Assembly (NCBI GenBank): GCA_026389335.1
Contig: JAPLIB010000151.1
Location: 1-64,000 of the forward strand
Reading direction: 5' to 3'
DNA from: Cyanobacteriota bacterium
GTDB lineage: Bacteria > Cyanobacteriota > Cyanobacteriia > PCC-6307 > Cyanobiaceae
Length of the DNA: 64,000 bases
The position numbers and the translations under genes are program-made. Within the stretch, counting starts at the first letter, position 1. Each line of letters begins with the position of its first letter. Under the pieces are notes generated by a model. That model saw nothing but the letters and a program-made list of their open reading frames with translations, was not told the DNA's origin and did no database searches. Below, in pieces: positions 32,322 through 44,975 of this stretch.

Positions 32322-32618
32322 ATGCCGTCCATTCCCCCAGGCGCGCGTCAGCGCTGCAACCTCTGCCAGGTGGAAATCCAGGGGATGGTGGGAGGCAAGG
32401 ATCTGGTGCACTTCAGCCAGGGAGCGCCCGGCACCAGGGCCAAGCTCTGGGCCAGGGTCTGCCAGTACCTGCGCAGCCCGGAACAGTGCAGCCAGTGCCT
32501 CAACCAGGATCCGACCCTGCGCGGTGAGGTAACCAGCAACGATTACTACGCCGAAGCTCCGATCCTCGATGTGGCCGCCAGCCTCGGCCTGCCGGCGGAA
32601 CCCGATCCCTTAGGGTGA
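32322..32618 (+). CDS. hypothetical protein with Cys pairs, conserved-looking
   Basis: MPSIPPGARQRCNLCQVEIQGMVGGKDLVHFSQGAPGTRAKLWARVCQYLRSPEQCSQCLNQD; CxxC...CxxC. Confidence 0.6.
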   Translation: MPSIPPGARQRCNLCQVEIQGMVGGKDLVHFSQGAPGTRAKLWARVCQYLRSPEQCSQCLNQDPTLRGEVTSNDYYAEAPILDVAASLGLPAEPDPLG

Positions 32619-32622
32619 ATCC

Positions 32623-32647
32623 GTGCCCCGCGGGCACAACCCTTTTT
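32623..32647 (+). terminator. probable Rho-independent terminator
   Basis: GTGCCC-CGC-GGGCAC followed by aaccctttttc, just after the ORF ending at 32618. Confidence 0.6.
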
Positions 32648-32804
32648 CTGACGCCATCGCCCCGGTTGGGGACGGTTGAGCCAGGCAGGGGCAGTTGCAC
32701 GACTGCAGGTCCGGCGGGGTCAGCCCTCCCGCCCAGAATCCCCGTTCGTCGTCTTGCCCCAGTCCTCTCCCAACAGCTCCACCGAGGGCACCGACCGTGA
32801 GCTG

Positions 32805-33320
32805 ATGGGCTCCAGTCCTGTGGCCGAGGTCCCTGGCTCCGTCGGCCCAGCCCTGGCAGGACTGGACGCAGCCCTGATGGAGCTGGCACGCGGGGTGACC
32901 ATTGGCTCGGAACTCACCGTGGTGGGAATCCATATGCTCAGCCATCGCATCCCGGTGACGATTCAGGTACTGGTGCAACGGGCCGATGGTGTCGATGTGA
33001 ACCTCGATGAATGCGCCAACGTCAGCGCCCCCCTGGGAGAGGCGCTGGAGGCCTCGGGCCTGCTCAACTTCGCCTACGTGTTGGAGGTCAGCAGCCCCGG
33101 CATCGGCGAAGAGCTGGCATCCGATCGGGACTTCACCAGTTTCCGCGGCTTCCCGGTGGCCGTGCTGCGCCACAGCGACGGCGCTGAGCAGCAGCGCGAA
33201 GGCCTGCTGCTAGGGCGGGATGAATCCATGGTGCTGCTCAACGTGCGCGGCAGAACTGTGCGCATTCCCCGCGAAGAGGTGTTGCGCGTGCGACTGATCT
33301 GCCCCACCGACGACTCCTGA
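32805..33320 (+). CDS. rimP: ribosome maturation factor RimP (start approximate)
   Basis: VVGIHMLSHRIPVTIQVLVQRADGVDVNLDECANVSAPLGEALEASGLLNFAYVLEVSSPGIGEELASDRDFTSFRGFPV; precedes nusA. Confidence 0.92.
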   Translation: MGSSPVAEVPGSVGPALAGLDAALMELARGVTIGSELTVVGIHMLSHRIPVTIQVLVQRADGVDVNLDECANVSAPLGEALEASGLLNFAYVLEVSSPGIGEELASDRDFTSFRGFPVAVLRHSDGAEQQREGLLLGRDESMVLLNVRGRTVRIPREEVLRVRLICPTDDS

Positions 33321-33378
33321 ACCAGCCCAGCAACAACGGCGAACCCCCTGCTCCCTCTCCCCTGCTCCCTGCGAATCC

Positions 33379-34965
33379 ATGGCTCTGGTTCTGCTCCCCG
33401 GTCTCAATAACCTGATCGAGGACATCAGCGACGAGAAGAAATTGCCGACCCAGGTGGTGGAAGCTGCCCTGCGTGAAGCCCTGCTCAAGGGCTACGAGCG
33501 CTACCGCCGCACCCTCTATCTGGGCATCAGCGAAGATCCTTTCGAAGAGGACTACTTCAGCAACTTCGATGTAGCCCTCGATCTCGAAGAGGAGGGCTAT
33601 CGTGTTCTGGCCAGCAAGATCATTGTCGAGGAAGTTGAAAGCGACGATCACCAGATCGCCATCGAGGAGGTGCGCCAAGTGGCTGAGGATGCCCAGATCG
33701 GCGACACCGTTGTGCTGGATGTCACCCCTGAAAAAGATGATTTCGGCCGCATGGCCGCCGCCACCACCAAGCAGGTGCTGGCTCAGAAGCTGCGTGACCA
33801 ACAACGCCGCATGATCCAGGAAGAGTTCGCCGACCTTGAAGATCCTGTGCTCACCGCTCGGGTGATCCGCTTTGAACGCCAGAGCGTGATCCTGGGTGTG
33901 AGTAGCGGCCTGGGTCGGCCCGAAGTGGAAGCAGAACTGCCGCGTCGCGACCAGTTACCGAATGACAACTACCGGGCCAATGCCACCTTCAAGGTGTTCC
34001 TCAAGGAGGTGAGCGAGGTGGCCAGGCGCGGCCCCCAATTGTTTGTTTCCCGCTCTAATGCCGGCCTGGTGGTGTACCTCTTCGAAAACGAGGTGCCGGA
34101 AATCCAGGAGGGCTCAGTGCGGATCGTAGCTGTAGCACGGGAAGCCAATCCACCATCGCGAGCCGTGGGTCCCCGCACCAAAGTTGCCGTCGACAGCGTC
34201 GAACGCGAAGTGGACCCTGTCGGGGCCTGCATCGGTGCCCGCGGCTCCCGCATCCAGCAGGTGGTGAATGAACTGCGGGGCGAGAAGATCGATGTGATTC
34301 GCTGGTCTCAGGATCCAGGCCAGTACATCGCCAACTCCCTCAGCCCCGCCCGGGTCGAGATGGTGCGGCTGGTGGATCCGGAAGGCCACCATGCCCATGT
34401 GCTGGTACCGCCTGATCAGCTGAGCCTGGCCATCGGCCGTGAAGGCCAGAACGTGCGCCTGGCTGCCCGACTCACCGGCTGGAAGATCGACATCAAGAAC
34501 GCCCAGGAATACGACCAGGCCAGCGAAGACCACACCGTCTCCGGGTTGATCGCCCAGCGCCAGGAGGAGGAGGCCCTGCAGGCCGAAGCGGAAGCACGCC
34601 TGCAGATCGAGCAGGCCAACCGGGCTGAGGAAGATGCCCGCCTGCGCGAGCTCTATCCCCTCCCCGAAGATGAGGAAAACTACGACGAGCTCGAAGCCGG
34701 GGATCTCGGAGCAGACAATCTCGGAGCAGACAATCTCGGAGCCGAGGACATCGGCGCCGAGTCGGCCGCAACAGCGGACCCGGAAGAGGCCGTCGCCACG
34801 GAAACCGACGACGAAGCCCCTGACAGCGGCGAGAGCGAGGCCCAGGCCACCGTTGAGGGTGAAAGCGCAGCTGTCCCCGAGGCCCCAGGCGAGGCCAGCC
34901 TCGAAACCACGAGCGAGGCCAGCCTCGACATCACAAGCGAGGCCAGCCTCGACACGGCCCGGTGA
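33379..34965 (+). CDS. nusA: transcription termination/antitermination protein NusA with repetitive acidic C-terminal tail
   Basis: NLIEDISDEKKLPTQVVEAALREALLKGYERY, VDSVEREVDPVGACIGARGSRIQQVVNELRGEKIDVIRWS (KH), LAIGREGQNVRLAARLTGWKIDIK. Confidence 0.97.
   Translation: MALVLLPGLNNLIEDISDEKKLPTQVVEAALREALLKGYERYRRTLYLGISEDPFEEDYFSNFDVALDLEEEGYRVLASKIIVEEVESDDHQIAIEEVRQVAEDAQIGDTVVLDVTPEKDDFGRMAAATTKQVLAQKLRDQQRRMIQEEFADLEDPVLTARVIRFERQSVILGVSSGLGRPEVEAELPRRDQLPNDNYRANATFKVFLKEVSEVARRGPQLFVSRSNAGLVVYLFENEVPEIQEGSVRIVAVAREANPPSRAVGPRTKVAVDSVEREVDPVGACIGARGSRIQQVVNELRGEKIDVIRWSQDPGQYIANSLSPARVEMVRLVDPEGHHAHVLVPPDQLSLAIGREGQNVRLAARLTGWKIDIKNAQEYDQASEDHTVSGLIAQRQEEEALQAEAEARLQIEQANRAEEDARLRELYPLPEDEENYDELEAGDLGADNLGADNLGAEDIGAESAATADPEEAVATETDDEAPDSGESEAQATVEGESAAVPEAPGEASLETTSEASLDITSEASLDTAR
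34704..34956. repeat. short in-frame tandem repeats in the nusA 3' end
   Basis: LGADNLGADNLGAEDIGAE (15-bp units) and EASLETTSEASLDITSEASLDT (three ~27-bp units), read from the sequence. Confidence 0.8.
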
Positions 34966-35249
34966 GCGCCCGGATCCGGCGGCCGGTCTTGCGCCGCTGT
35001 GTGGCCTGCCGCAGCCTGCAGGATCGCCAGCTGCTCTGGCGGTTGATCCGTCAGGCGGATGGCAGCATTGCCCTCGACCTGGGAATGGGCCGTTCGGCCT
35101 ATCTCTGCCGGGATCGAGCCTGCCTCGAGGAGGCCAAACGACGCAAGCGACTGCAACGGTCGCTTCGCGCTCAGATTGCGGATTCCATCATCGCGACCCT
35201 CGACGCACGACTCGAGGGCAGCGACGCCGCAACCGCTAAGGCAAGATGA
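34962..35249 (+). CDS. YlxR family RNA-binding protein (DUF448)
   Basis: RRCVACRSLQDRQLLWRLIRQADGSIALDLGMGRSAYLCRDRACLEEAKRRKRLQRSLR; between nusA and infB. Confidence 0.9.
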   Translation: MSARIRRPVLRRCVACRSLQDRQLLWRLIRQADGSIALDLGMGRSAYLCRDRACLEEAKRRKRLQRSLRAQIADSIIATLDARLEGSDAATAKAR

Positions 35250-35358
35250 TCGCTGGCCGCAGTGTGCGTGCGGCCCGGTGGCACACCCGTTACCCCGTTC
35301 GGCGCCCCTGTGGCCCAGATCGGAGCTCACCCGTGGCCCCGCCCCTTCGGAGACCTGA

Positions 35359-38826
<3,468 letters not shown>

Positions 38827-38849
38827 GTCCACCTCACCCGGCCAGCGCC

Positions 38850-39881
38850 ATGAATGCCCGCAGCGAGCCCCTGATCTGGCTTCAGCTGATCGCTGTGGGG
38901 GTATGGCCGCTGGAGGCCTTGCTGCTGCTCTTGCTGCTGGCCGGCAGCGACCCTGGTCCACTGCCGGCCCTTGAGCGCCTGCTCTGCTGGGGCCTCGGTG
39001 GCCTGCTGCCGGCCTTGGTGCTCTGGCGGCGGCCGGCCGATGTCTGGTCCCTGCTGCTGCTGCAGATTCCCCTGAGAGCGCGACGGCCATTGCAGCAGCG
39101 GCTCAGTGCCCTGCAAGACGCCACCGCGACCAAGGCAGGCCTGGTGGGCGGTTCAGGGCTGCTACTGGTGCTGCTGTGGTGGAGTGATGAGCATGCCGCC
39201 CTTGCCGGCCAGCTCTCACCCCTGGCGGCGAGCCCCCGGCTGGTGGGACTGCTGCTGGCGGCCCTGCTGCTCGCCGTGATGCTGTGGCAATGGCAGCAGC
39301 TGCTGCAAACCCTGTGGCTGCTCAGTCGCAACCCTGGGGCCATCGCCGCAGCGACGCCGATGACCACCAAGGAGCTGGAGGCGAGTCGTCTCTGCCTGGG
39401 GCTGTCCTTGCTGTTGATCGATCCCTTGCCCGGTATTGCGCCTGAATCCCGCTCGCAGCCGAGCTCGGCCCAGCCAACCAGAGCCGAAGTCGGCGTCGCC
39501 GCAGCGGTCAGCAGCCGCAAGGCCAAGACCGCCCAACCATCCAGGCCAGGGCCTGCAGACCAGGTCACCGCCACCGGCAGCGAACCGCTCCGGCCATCCC
39601 CAGACCCGCTGGAAACGCCCTCTGCCACGGCCGCAACAGCTCCAACCAGCCGAAGCGAACTCGCCGACGCCCCCTCAGGCAGCACCCCAGCGGCCCCACC
39701 GGAACCAGCCCCCACGGAATCGCCAGGCCTGGAGCCGATCTACCCAGAGCCGCGAACCCATGGGTTGAGCACGGAGGCGGCGGGCATGGTCAAGACAACC
39801 ACTGCAGTTCCCGCCCCCAACGAAGGCACCGGCCAAGATCCAACAGCCTTTCCAGCAAGCAGCAGCGAGTCCAGCGACTGA
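38850..39881 (+). CDS. membrane-anchored protein with low-complexity Pro/Ala/Ser/Thr C-terminus
   Basis: MNARSEPLIWLQLIAVGVWPLEALLLLLLLAGSDPG...; several hydrophobic segments then a disordered tail. Track ORF starts inside infB. Confidence 0.6.
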   Translation: MNARSEPLIWLQLIAVGVWPLEALLLLLLLAGSDPGPLPALERLLCWGLGGLLPALVLWRRPADVWSLLLLQIPLRARRPLQQRLSALQDATATKAGLVGGSGLLLVLLWWSDEHAALAGQLSPLAASPRLVGLLLAALLLAVMLWQWQQLLQTLWLLSRNPGAIAAATPMTTKELEASRLCLGLSLLLIDPLPGIAPESRSQPSSAQPTRAEVGVAAAVSSRKAKTAQPSRPGPADQVTATGSEPLRPSPDPLETPSATAATAPTSRSELADAPSGSTPAAPPEPAPTESPGLEPIYPEPRTHGLSTEAAGMVKTTTAVPAPNEGTGQDPTAFPASSSESSD

Positions 39882-40031
39882 GCGCCACGCGTCATGGTTG
39901 CCAGCGTCATCGCCACCCGGCAACCCGGTGTTGCGTGGCGTTTCACACGAGCGGCAGACCACTGGTCGGGTCTGCTGAGGGGGGTTCAGCAGTCTCTTGA
40001 CCCTGGCACTCTGGACGCAAACCGGGGCTGT

Positions 40032-40313
40032 TCAGCCGTCGTCCCGGTTGCGGTCGAACCAGAGCAGGCTGCCGAAGATGGCGAAGGCAGAAATCTGGAT
40101 CAACAGATCGTTTGAAGCCAGCTCACCACCGGCGGAGGCCCGCAGCGCCATGGTGGCAAGGCCGACGCCAGCGGACGCCACCAGAGCAAACCAGAGGGCC
40201 CGGCGCAGACTGCGCCAGGGAGTGCGGGCCTCCAGCAGCAGTCGGCGGCGCAGCTCGGGATCCAGGGGCCTGGACGCCTCGGGATCGGACCCGGAACCGG
40301 GGCGTTTGGCCAT
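40032..40313 (-). CDS. DUF3493-like membrane protein
   Basis: LDPELRRRLLLEARTPWRSLRRALWFALVASAGVGLATMALRASAG; recalled DUF3493 pattern. Confidence 0.75.
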   Translation of the reverse strand: MAKRPGSGSDPEASRPLDPELRRRLLLEARTPWRSLRRALWFALVASAGVGLATMALRASAGGELASNDLLIQISAFAIFGSLLWFDRNRDDG

Positions 40314-40363
40314 CTGGCGTACAGGCTTGGTTCACAACGACCGGATGCTACTTTCAGAGCCAT

Positions 40364-40435
<72 letters not shown>

Positions 40436-41141
40436 TTCACGACCTCTCAACCCGGTAGCCCAGAACCTGCCGCGCCTGCTCCGCTTAGGGATCAAAAAGC
40501 AGCGAGACAGGTTGTTTCAATCTGCGTCGGCTTGTGCTGAGGTCACGCCCAATTTCTTGTCTCAAGAGAACACCCCCACCCCTCCTGCACAGCACCCATC
40601 CCCGGCAACCTTGAGCGCCAAGGCCAGCCCTGGGCCTGCAACTGGCCAACCAGCACAGCCACAAGCCAAACGATGGCAAGCAGCCGAAGAAGATGGCGCT
40701 CAAGCTTCCTGGGTCTAGGGATGGAGCAGCCGGCCGGCCCTGGCCGCAAAACCCGGGGCATGCTGATCACCGATAACGAGCCCGCTGGCGTCAGCACAGC
40801 GGACACGGAAACCCGCGGCAAGGTGAATCCATTGACGAGACAACCTATATGGTTGCAACAAGATTTAGACGATTCACAAAGACGATTCTCAAAGGCAATT
40901 CCCAAGATCAACTCACCAGCCCTGGAATCAAATTTACCTGACTGATAGCACTTTGCGAATCTATTTCACACCTCCTTCCTCAGTCCACCAACAGACGATC
41001 ACTTCAACCACGTCTGCAGGCAGGTGCGGCCTTGGCTTGGCGACCCTCCACAAACCTGGATCCATCCCCCAGCCAAGCCACGGCACTTCAAGCCATGGCG
41101 GAAGCGTCGGGACTCACTGGCATGATTGCCGCTCCAGCCCC

Positions 41142-42239
41142 ATGGACGCCTTGAAGCCGGAGCCTGCCCCCAGCCTTGAGCTCAAGGCCATCCAAAGGCC
41201 CGAACCGGGGTGGATCAGCGAGGTGCTGGGCACCACGATCCGTGCCATGGAAGTCCGAGCACTGGAATCCGGGAAAGGCTTTCAATCCACCACCTGGCAA
41301 CTGCTGCTCAGTTGCGATCCAGCCGACAGCGCCCCCCGCTCCCTGGTGCTCAAGAGTGAGACAGGCAACCCAGAGGCCAACGCCTTCACCCATCTCAATC
41401 GTTCCTTCCAACGGGAAATCGGTGTCTACAACCACCTGGTTCCCAGGCTGAAGAACCATCAGCCTGTGATCTACGGCTGTAGTGACAGCCAGCCTTGCTG
41501 GCTGCTGATGGAAGACCTGAGCCACCTGCGCAGCGGCGATCAGTTGCGGGGCATGACCCAGGCAGAAACCCTGGCAAGCCTCCGCAGCATGGCCGTTCTG
41601 CACGCCGAGTTCTGGCTCGATCCCCAGCTGGCACAACACGCCTGGCTGCCCGCCCATAGCTTCTGGTTCCAACGGCCGCAAGCGGATTTGATAGAGCCGT
41701 TTTTCGAGAATTACGACGTGCGCCTCGGGGTGACGGCCACCAAGATCTTGCGAGCCGTTCTGGAGCAGGGAGACGCCATTGACACGGCCTTATCTGAACG
41801 CCCCTGGACCCTGGTCCACGGGGATCTACGCGCCGACAACCTGCTGTTCGGTGGGCTGGACACAGCCCCAACCGCCACCATCATCGACTGGTCCTGGGCA
41901 TGCCGCAGCCTGGCCAGCATGGACATTGCCTTCCTGATTGGCGGCAGCGAACCGATCCGGCAGCGCCATGGCCATCTCGACGAACTCCTCAGCATCTGGC
42001 ATGGCACCCTCCTGAACCATGGAGTACACGACTACCCACTGATCGACGCTCGCCGGGATCTGCAGCTGGCAGCCCTGCGCTGCCTCACCACAGCGATCGC
42101 GATGTACAAGTTTCTGCTGGATTCAGGCGTCAGCGTACGCACGGCATTGTTTGTCGATCAGGCGATTCAGCGTCACAGTGCCTTTGTCTTGGAGCTGAAG
42201 GCCTGGGAGGCCCTGCCCGAGCGCGTGGCACTGAGCTGA
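41142..42239 (+). CDS. phosphotransferase/aminoglycoside-kinase-like family protein (EcKinase-like)
   Basis: CWLLMEDLSHLRSGDQLRGMTQAETLASLRSMAVLHAEFW, TLVHGDLRADNLLFGG...TIIDWSWACRSLASMDIAFLIGG. Confidence 0.75.
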   Translation: MDALKPEPAPSLELKAIQRPEPGWISEVLGTTIRAMEVRALESGKGFQSTTWQLLLSCDPADSAPRSLVLKSETGNPEANAFTHLNRSFQREIGVYNHLVPRLKNHQPVIYGCSDSQPCWLLMEDLSHLRSGDQLRGMTQAETLASLRSMAVLHAEFWLDPQLAQHAWLPAHSFWFQRPQADLIEPFFENYDVRLGVTATKILRAVLEQGDAIDTALSERPWTLVHGDLRADNLLFGGLDTAPTATIIDWSWACRSLASMDIAFLIGGSEPIRQRHGHLDELLSIWHGTLLNHGVHDYPLIDARRDLQLAALRCLTTAIAMYKFLLDSGVSVRTALFVDQAIQRHSAFVLELKAWEALPERVALS

Positions 42240-42517
42240 AAGCGCAGCTCCAGGGATTGGAGCCAGCACAACCGGAACTGACCGGTTTCAGCCTGAAATC
42301 AAGGGTTAGCGGGAAAAACCGCCAACCCCCAGGTCAAACGTCATGGCAGCCGCAGAATTCGGTCGCCGGGTGGCCCTGACCATCCCAGCGAAGCGCCTGA
42401 CGGCCCCGGCACTAGACCTATTTCTGAAAACGACAGGATTGCGGCTATCGCAGCTCTGAGCGCTGAATCAGCAGCCGATGACCGGTCGAGACCCTGTCAC
42501 CGACTGGACGTTCAGAT

Positions 42518-42883
42518 TCACTCCTCGTCGTCAGCACCAGCGGGCAACAGGCGGATCTGCTTGCGACCCAACTTGATCTCGAACTCGTCACCGGGCTGGA
42601 GATCGAGCATGGCGGTGTAGGCCTTGCCCACCAGCAGATTGCCGTTGCCCTGCACGGTGGCCGTGTAGCTGAGCTTGCGCCCCGCTTTGCCCACCGACTT
42701 GCCACCACCATCACCGAGGCTGACACCCTTGGCCTCAAGCAGCGCCTCATAGAAGGCTGTGAAGTTCAGCCGCTCTGAGCCATCCTTCTTGACGCTCACG
42801 TAGCCAGCGCTACGCACAAGGTCGGACTTGGAGGACTCGCCAAGCTCCTTGACTTTGGCCAGGAGATCAGAGCCTGTCAGCAT
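42518..42883 (-). CDS. cyAbrB-type AbrB family transcriptional regulator
   Basis: MLTGSDLLAKVKELGESSKSDLVRSAGYVSVKKDGSERLNFTAFYEALLEAKG...GKAYTAMLDLQPGDEFEIKLGRKQIRL. Confidence 0.9.
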   Translation of the reverse strand: MLTGSDLLAKVKELGESSKSDLVRSAGYVSVKKDGSERLNFTAFYEALLEAKGVSLGDGGGKSVGKAGRKLSYTATVQGNGNLLVGKAYTAMLDLQPGDEFEIKLGRKQIRLLPAGADDEE

Positions 42884-42999
42884 GATGAAAGGTAAGAAAA
42901 CAACCGCTGCCAACCTTACAGCCTGACCAGGAACTTGCCACCCCAAGCCCAGGCCAACCTGCCAGGCAAGCTAGCCGAGCTATTAAGGCTTTGTCAGGA

Positions 43000-43740
43000 T
43001 TAAGTGACTGCCTGCCCCGCCGCAATCACCGACCTCCGGTGGGGCAGATTGCCGAAATACTCCCGGGCAATGGCCAGCAGCGCCTCAGTACTGAGGCCGC
43101 CGTCATCCAGAGTTTCGATCCCAACAATCCGATCCACCAGCTCGCGATGGTGGGTTTCCAGATCGTGGAGCACCAACTGACGCATGTCATTGGCACCCCG
43201 ACCATGGCCCAGCAACAGCACGACATCGGCATCAGCGATGGCGGCGGCGATTCGGGCCAGATAATCGTGATCGACGGGTGCTCTCTGCCCGGCCTGATCG
43301 CGATCATGGCGATGGCTGAGATTCTGATCGGTACCCCAGATGCCATGGGGCTTGAGGACGGCGTGCTCCACCTCCTCTCCCTCCAGGCAGAACACATCGG
43401 TGTGGCGATGGTCAAGATGCAGAATCAGGCGACGACTTTGATCGCCCCTGGGGGCAGCTCCATCGGCCTCCGGGTGCTCGGGGCTGACGCCGGCCTCCTG
43501 CAACAGATGGCGAATGCGCATCACCGCTTCCGCATCAAGATCGGGCTGCCGCAGGCCACAGCTGGTATGGATCCAGGTTTCCTGACCTGCGGGCATCTGC
43601 AGGCGCAGACGCCGGTCACCCAGCTCGGTAACAGTCGCGCCCAGGGAACGGAAGAGGGCTTCCACCTTCGCCACCCGCACTCCATGCTGGAGGGGATGGG
43701 CATAGAGAGCCTGCAGCGTGCGCAGATGGTGGCGTTTCAT
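43000..43740 (-). CDS. HicA-like N-terminal region fused to a possible bacterial eRF1/baeRF-like C-terminal domain
   Basis: N-term HLRTLQALYAHPLQHGVRVAKVEALFRSLGATVTELGDRRLRLQMPAGQETWIH...AVMRIRHLLQEAGV; C-term DADVVLLLGHGRGANDMRQLVLHDLETHHRELVDRIVGIETLDDGGLSTEALLAIAREYF. Confidence 0.5.
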   Translation of the reverse strand: MKRHHLRTLQALYAHPLQHGVRVAKVEALFRSLGATVTELGDRRLRLQMPAGQETWIHTSCGLRQPDLDAEAVMRIRHLLQEAGVSPEHPEADGAAPRGDQSRRLILHLDHRHTDVFCLEGEEVEHAVLKPHGIWGTDQNLSHRHDRDQAGQRAPVDHDYLARIAAAIADADVVLLLGHGRGANDMRQLVLHDLETHHRELVDRIVGIETLDDGGLSTEALLAIAREYFGNLPHRRSVIAAGQAVT

Positions 43741-43809
43741 GGCGAGACAGCGACTGCCTGAAGGGCTGTCTTGACACTATCGAGATTGCATCAGGTTGAC
43801 CTGAAGGCC

Positions 43810-44100
43810 TTAACGTTCGAAGACCTGAATCGCGTACGGAAAGCCGTCACACCCTAATTCGATTTTCACCACATCCACCCAACCAAGGCCCAAGCGGTTG
43901 AGCTCGCCAGCAGCCCGCAGAGCCGCATCATGGGTATGGAAGAAATGGGCGCGATCCAGCTCCTCCACATCCAACAGGCGCTGATCATCTGCGGCAATGG
44001 CGAGGTATGCACCACCGACAATTCGCCGCAATACATAACGTTCCGCCTGGGTGCACTCCAACGGATGGGCAGGATCGATTTCAGTGGCCCAGAAATGCAT
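43810..44100 (-). CDS. hypothetical protein
   Basis: MHFWATEIDPAHPLECTQAERYVLRRIVGGAYLAIAADDQRLLDVEELDRAHFFHTHDAALRAAGELNRLGLGWVDVVKIELG; coding-like composition. Confidence 0.6.
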   Translation of the reverse strand: MHFWATEIDPAHPLECTQAERYVLRRIVGGAYLAIAADDQRLLDVEELDRAHFFHTHDAALRAAGELNRLGLGWVDVVKIELGCDGFPYAIQVFER

Positions 44101-44212
44101 GAAGTCACCCGGGTGCTGTCGCCGAACCAGAGACAGCAACCGTAGATCGCTGCTGCGCCCTTCAGCCGCAGGCCGCGCATGGCCCAATCCTCAGCGACAT
44201 CAAGCGCAGGCG

Positions 44213-44491
44213 TCAGAAATCAGCATCGCCGAATTCTTCGTTATCGCCCTCGTAAGGATCGAATTCACTCCAACCGGGACTGGCGTTCTGAAGCAGGCCG
44301 TACTGGGCGTCCTTGTCATTGAGGTAGGTGTTGCCCGTGGGCACCGTGTCGCAGCTGATGGAACCGTCTGAGCCATTGACACAGTTCTCAAACTGAATGC
44401 CCGCCCTGACTGCGGCCGGACCTGCCGCCAACAGCACCAGAAGGGTGAACAGCACTCCCGGCTGGGAAGGCTGGGGCAATCGCTTGGTCAT
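44213..44491 (-). CDS. exported hypothetical protein
   Basis: MTKRLPQPSQPGVLFTLLVLLAAGPAAVRAGIQFENCVNGSDGSISCDTVPTGNTYLNDKDAQYGLLQNASPGWSEFDPYEGDNEEFGDADF; signal peptide. Confidence 0.6.
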   Translation of the reverse strand: MTKRLPQPSQPGVLFTLLVLLAAGPAAVRAGIQFENCVNGSDGSISCDTVPTGNTYLNDKDAQYGLLQNASPGWSEFDPYEGDNEEFGDADF

Positions 44492-44545
44492 CGGAAGGGG
44501 AGGGAGGCCTGCTGGGATGATGGCAAGGCTTTCAGCACTGCAGGG

Positions 44546-44662
44546 ATGTACACCGATTGGACCGCTGTGATCCTGCTTCTGCTCACGGCAGCACCCCTGG
44601 CTGCCGTCGTGGCTACCACCGCCTTCTTCATCCTGCGGCAGAAGCAGAAGCAGCAACGCTGA
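44546..44662 (+). CDS. small membrane protein (38 aa)
   Basis: MYTDWTAVILLLLTAAPLAAVVATTAFFILRQKQKQQR*; below the track's length cut-off; overlaps the 3' end of the minus-strand zinc-finger ORF by a few bases. Confidence 0.4.
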   Translation: MYTDWTAVILLLLTAAPLAAVVATTAFFILRQKQKQQR

Positions 44663-44897
44663 TCCTGGGCACGAACAGGGTGTTCGAAGCCGGTCGCAGC
44701 AGCTGGCCCTGGCCAAGACATTCCAGGCAGGTGCGGTAACGCTGATCACCAAGCCGCAGCTTGCCGCTGCCGCCGCAGCGGTTGCAGGCTTCTGCACCAC
44801 TGGCGCCAGTGCTGGCACGGCTACTGGCAGCAAGCCGGCAATCGGAGCCGCTATTGCGATTGCCGTTGCCGATCGCAGTCAGCTGGGTAATGGTCAT
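44628..44897 (-). CDS. small DnaJ-type CxxCxGxG zinc-ribbon protein
   Basis: ACNRCGGSGKLRLGDQRYRTCLECLGQGQL: two CxxCxGxG motifs. Confidence 0.65.
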   Translation of the reverse strand: MTITQLTAIGNGNRNSGSDCRLAASSRASTGASGAEACNRCGGSGKLRLGDQRYRTCLECLGQGQLLRPASNTLFVPRISVAASASAAG

Positions 44898-44975
44898 GGA
44901 AGGAAGCCCTGACAAGGTCGTGTTCTGGTCTCCACACTGTGGCGCCAAAACCCCGTCCCGATCCAGGAGCTTTCC

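Noticed and set aside
42343-42459. 38-aa plus ORF MAAAEFGRRVALTIPAKRLTAPALDLFLKTTGLRLSQL
   Set aside because: Too short, no recognised motif, no clear SD; left out pending conservation data.
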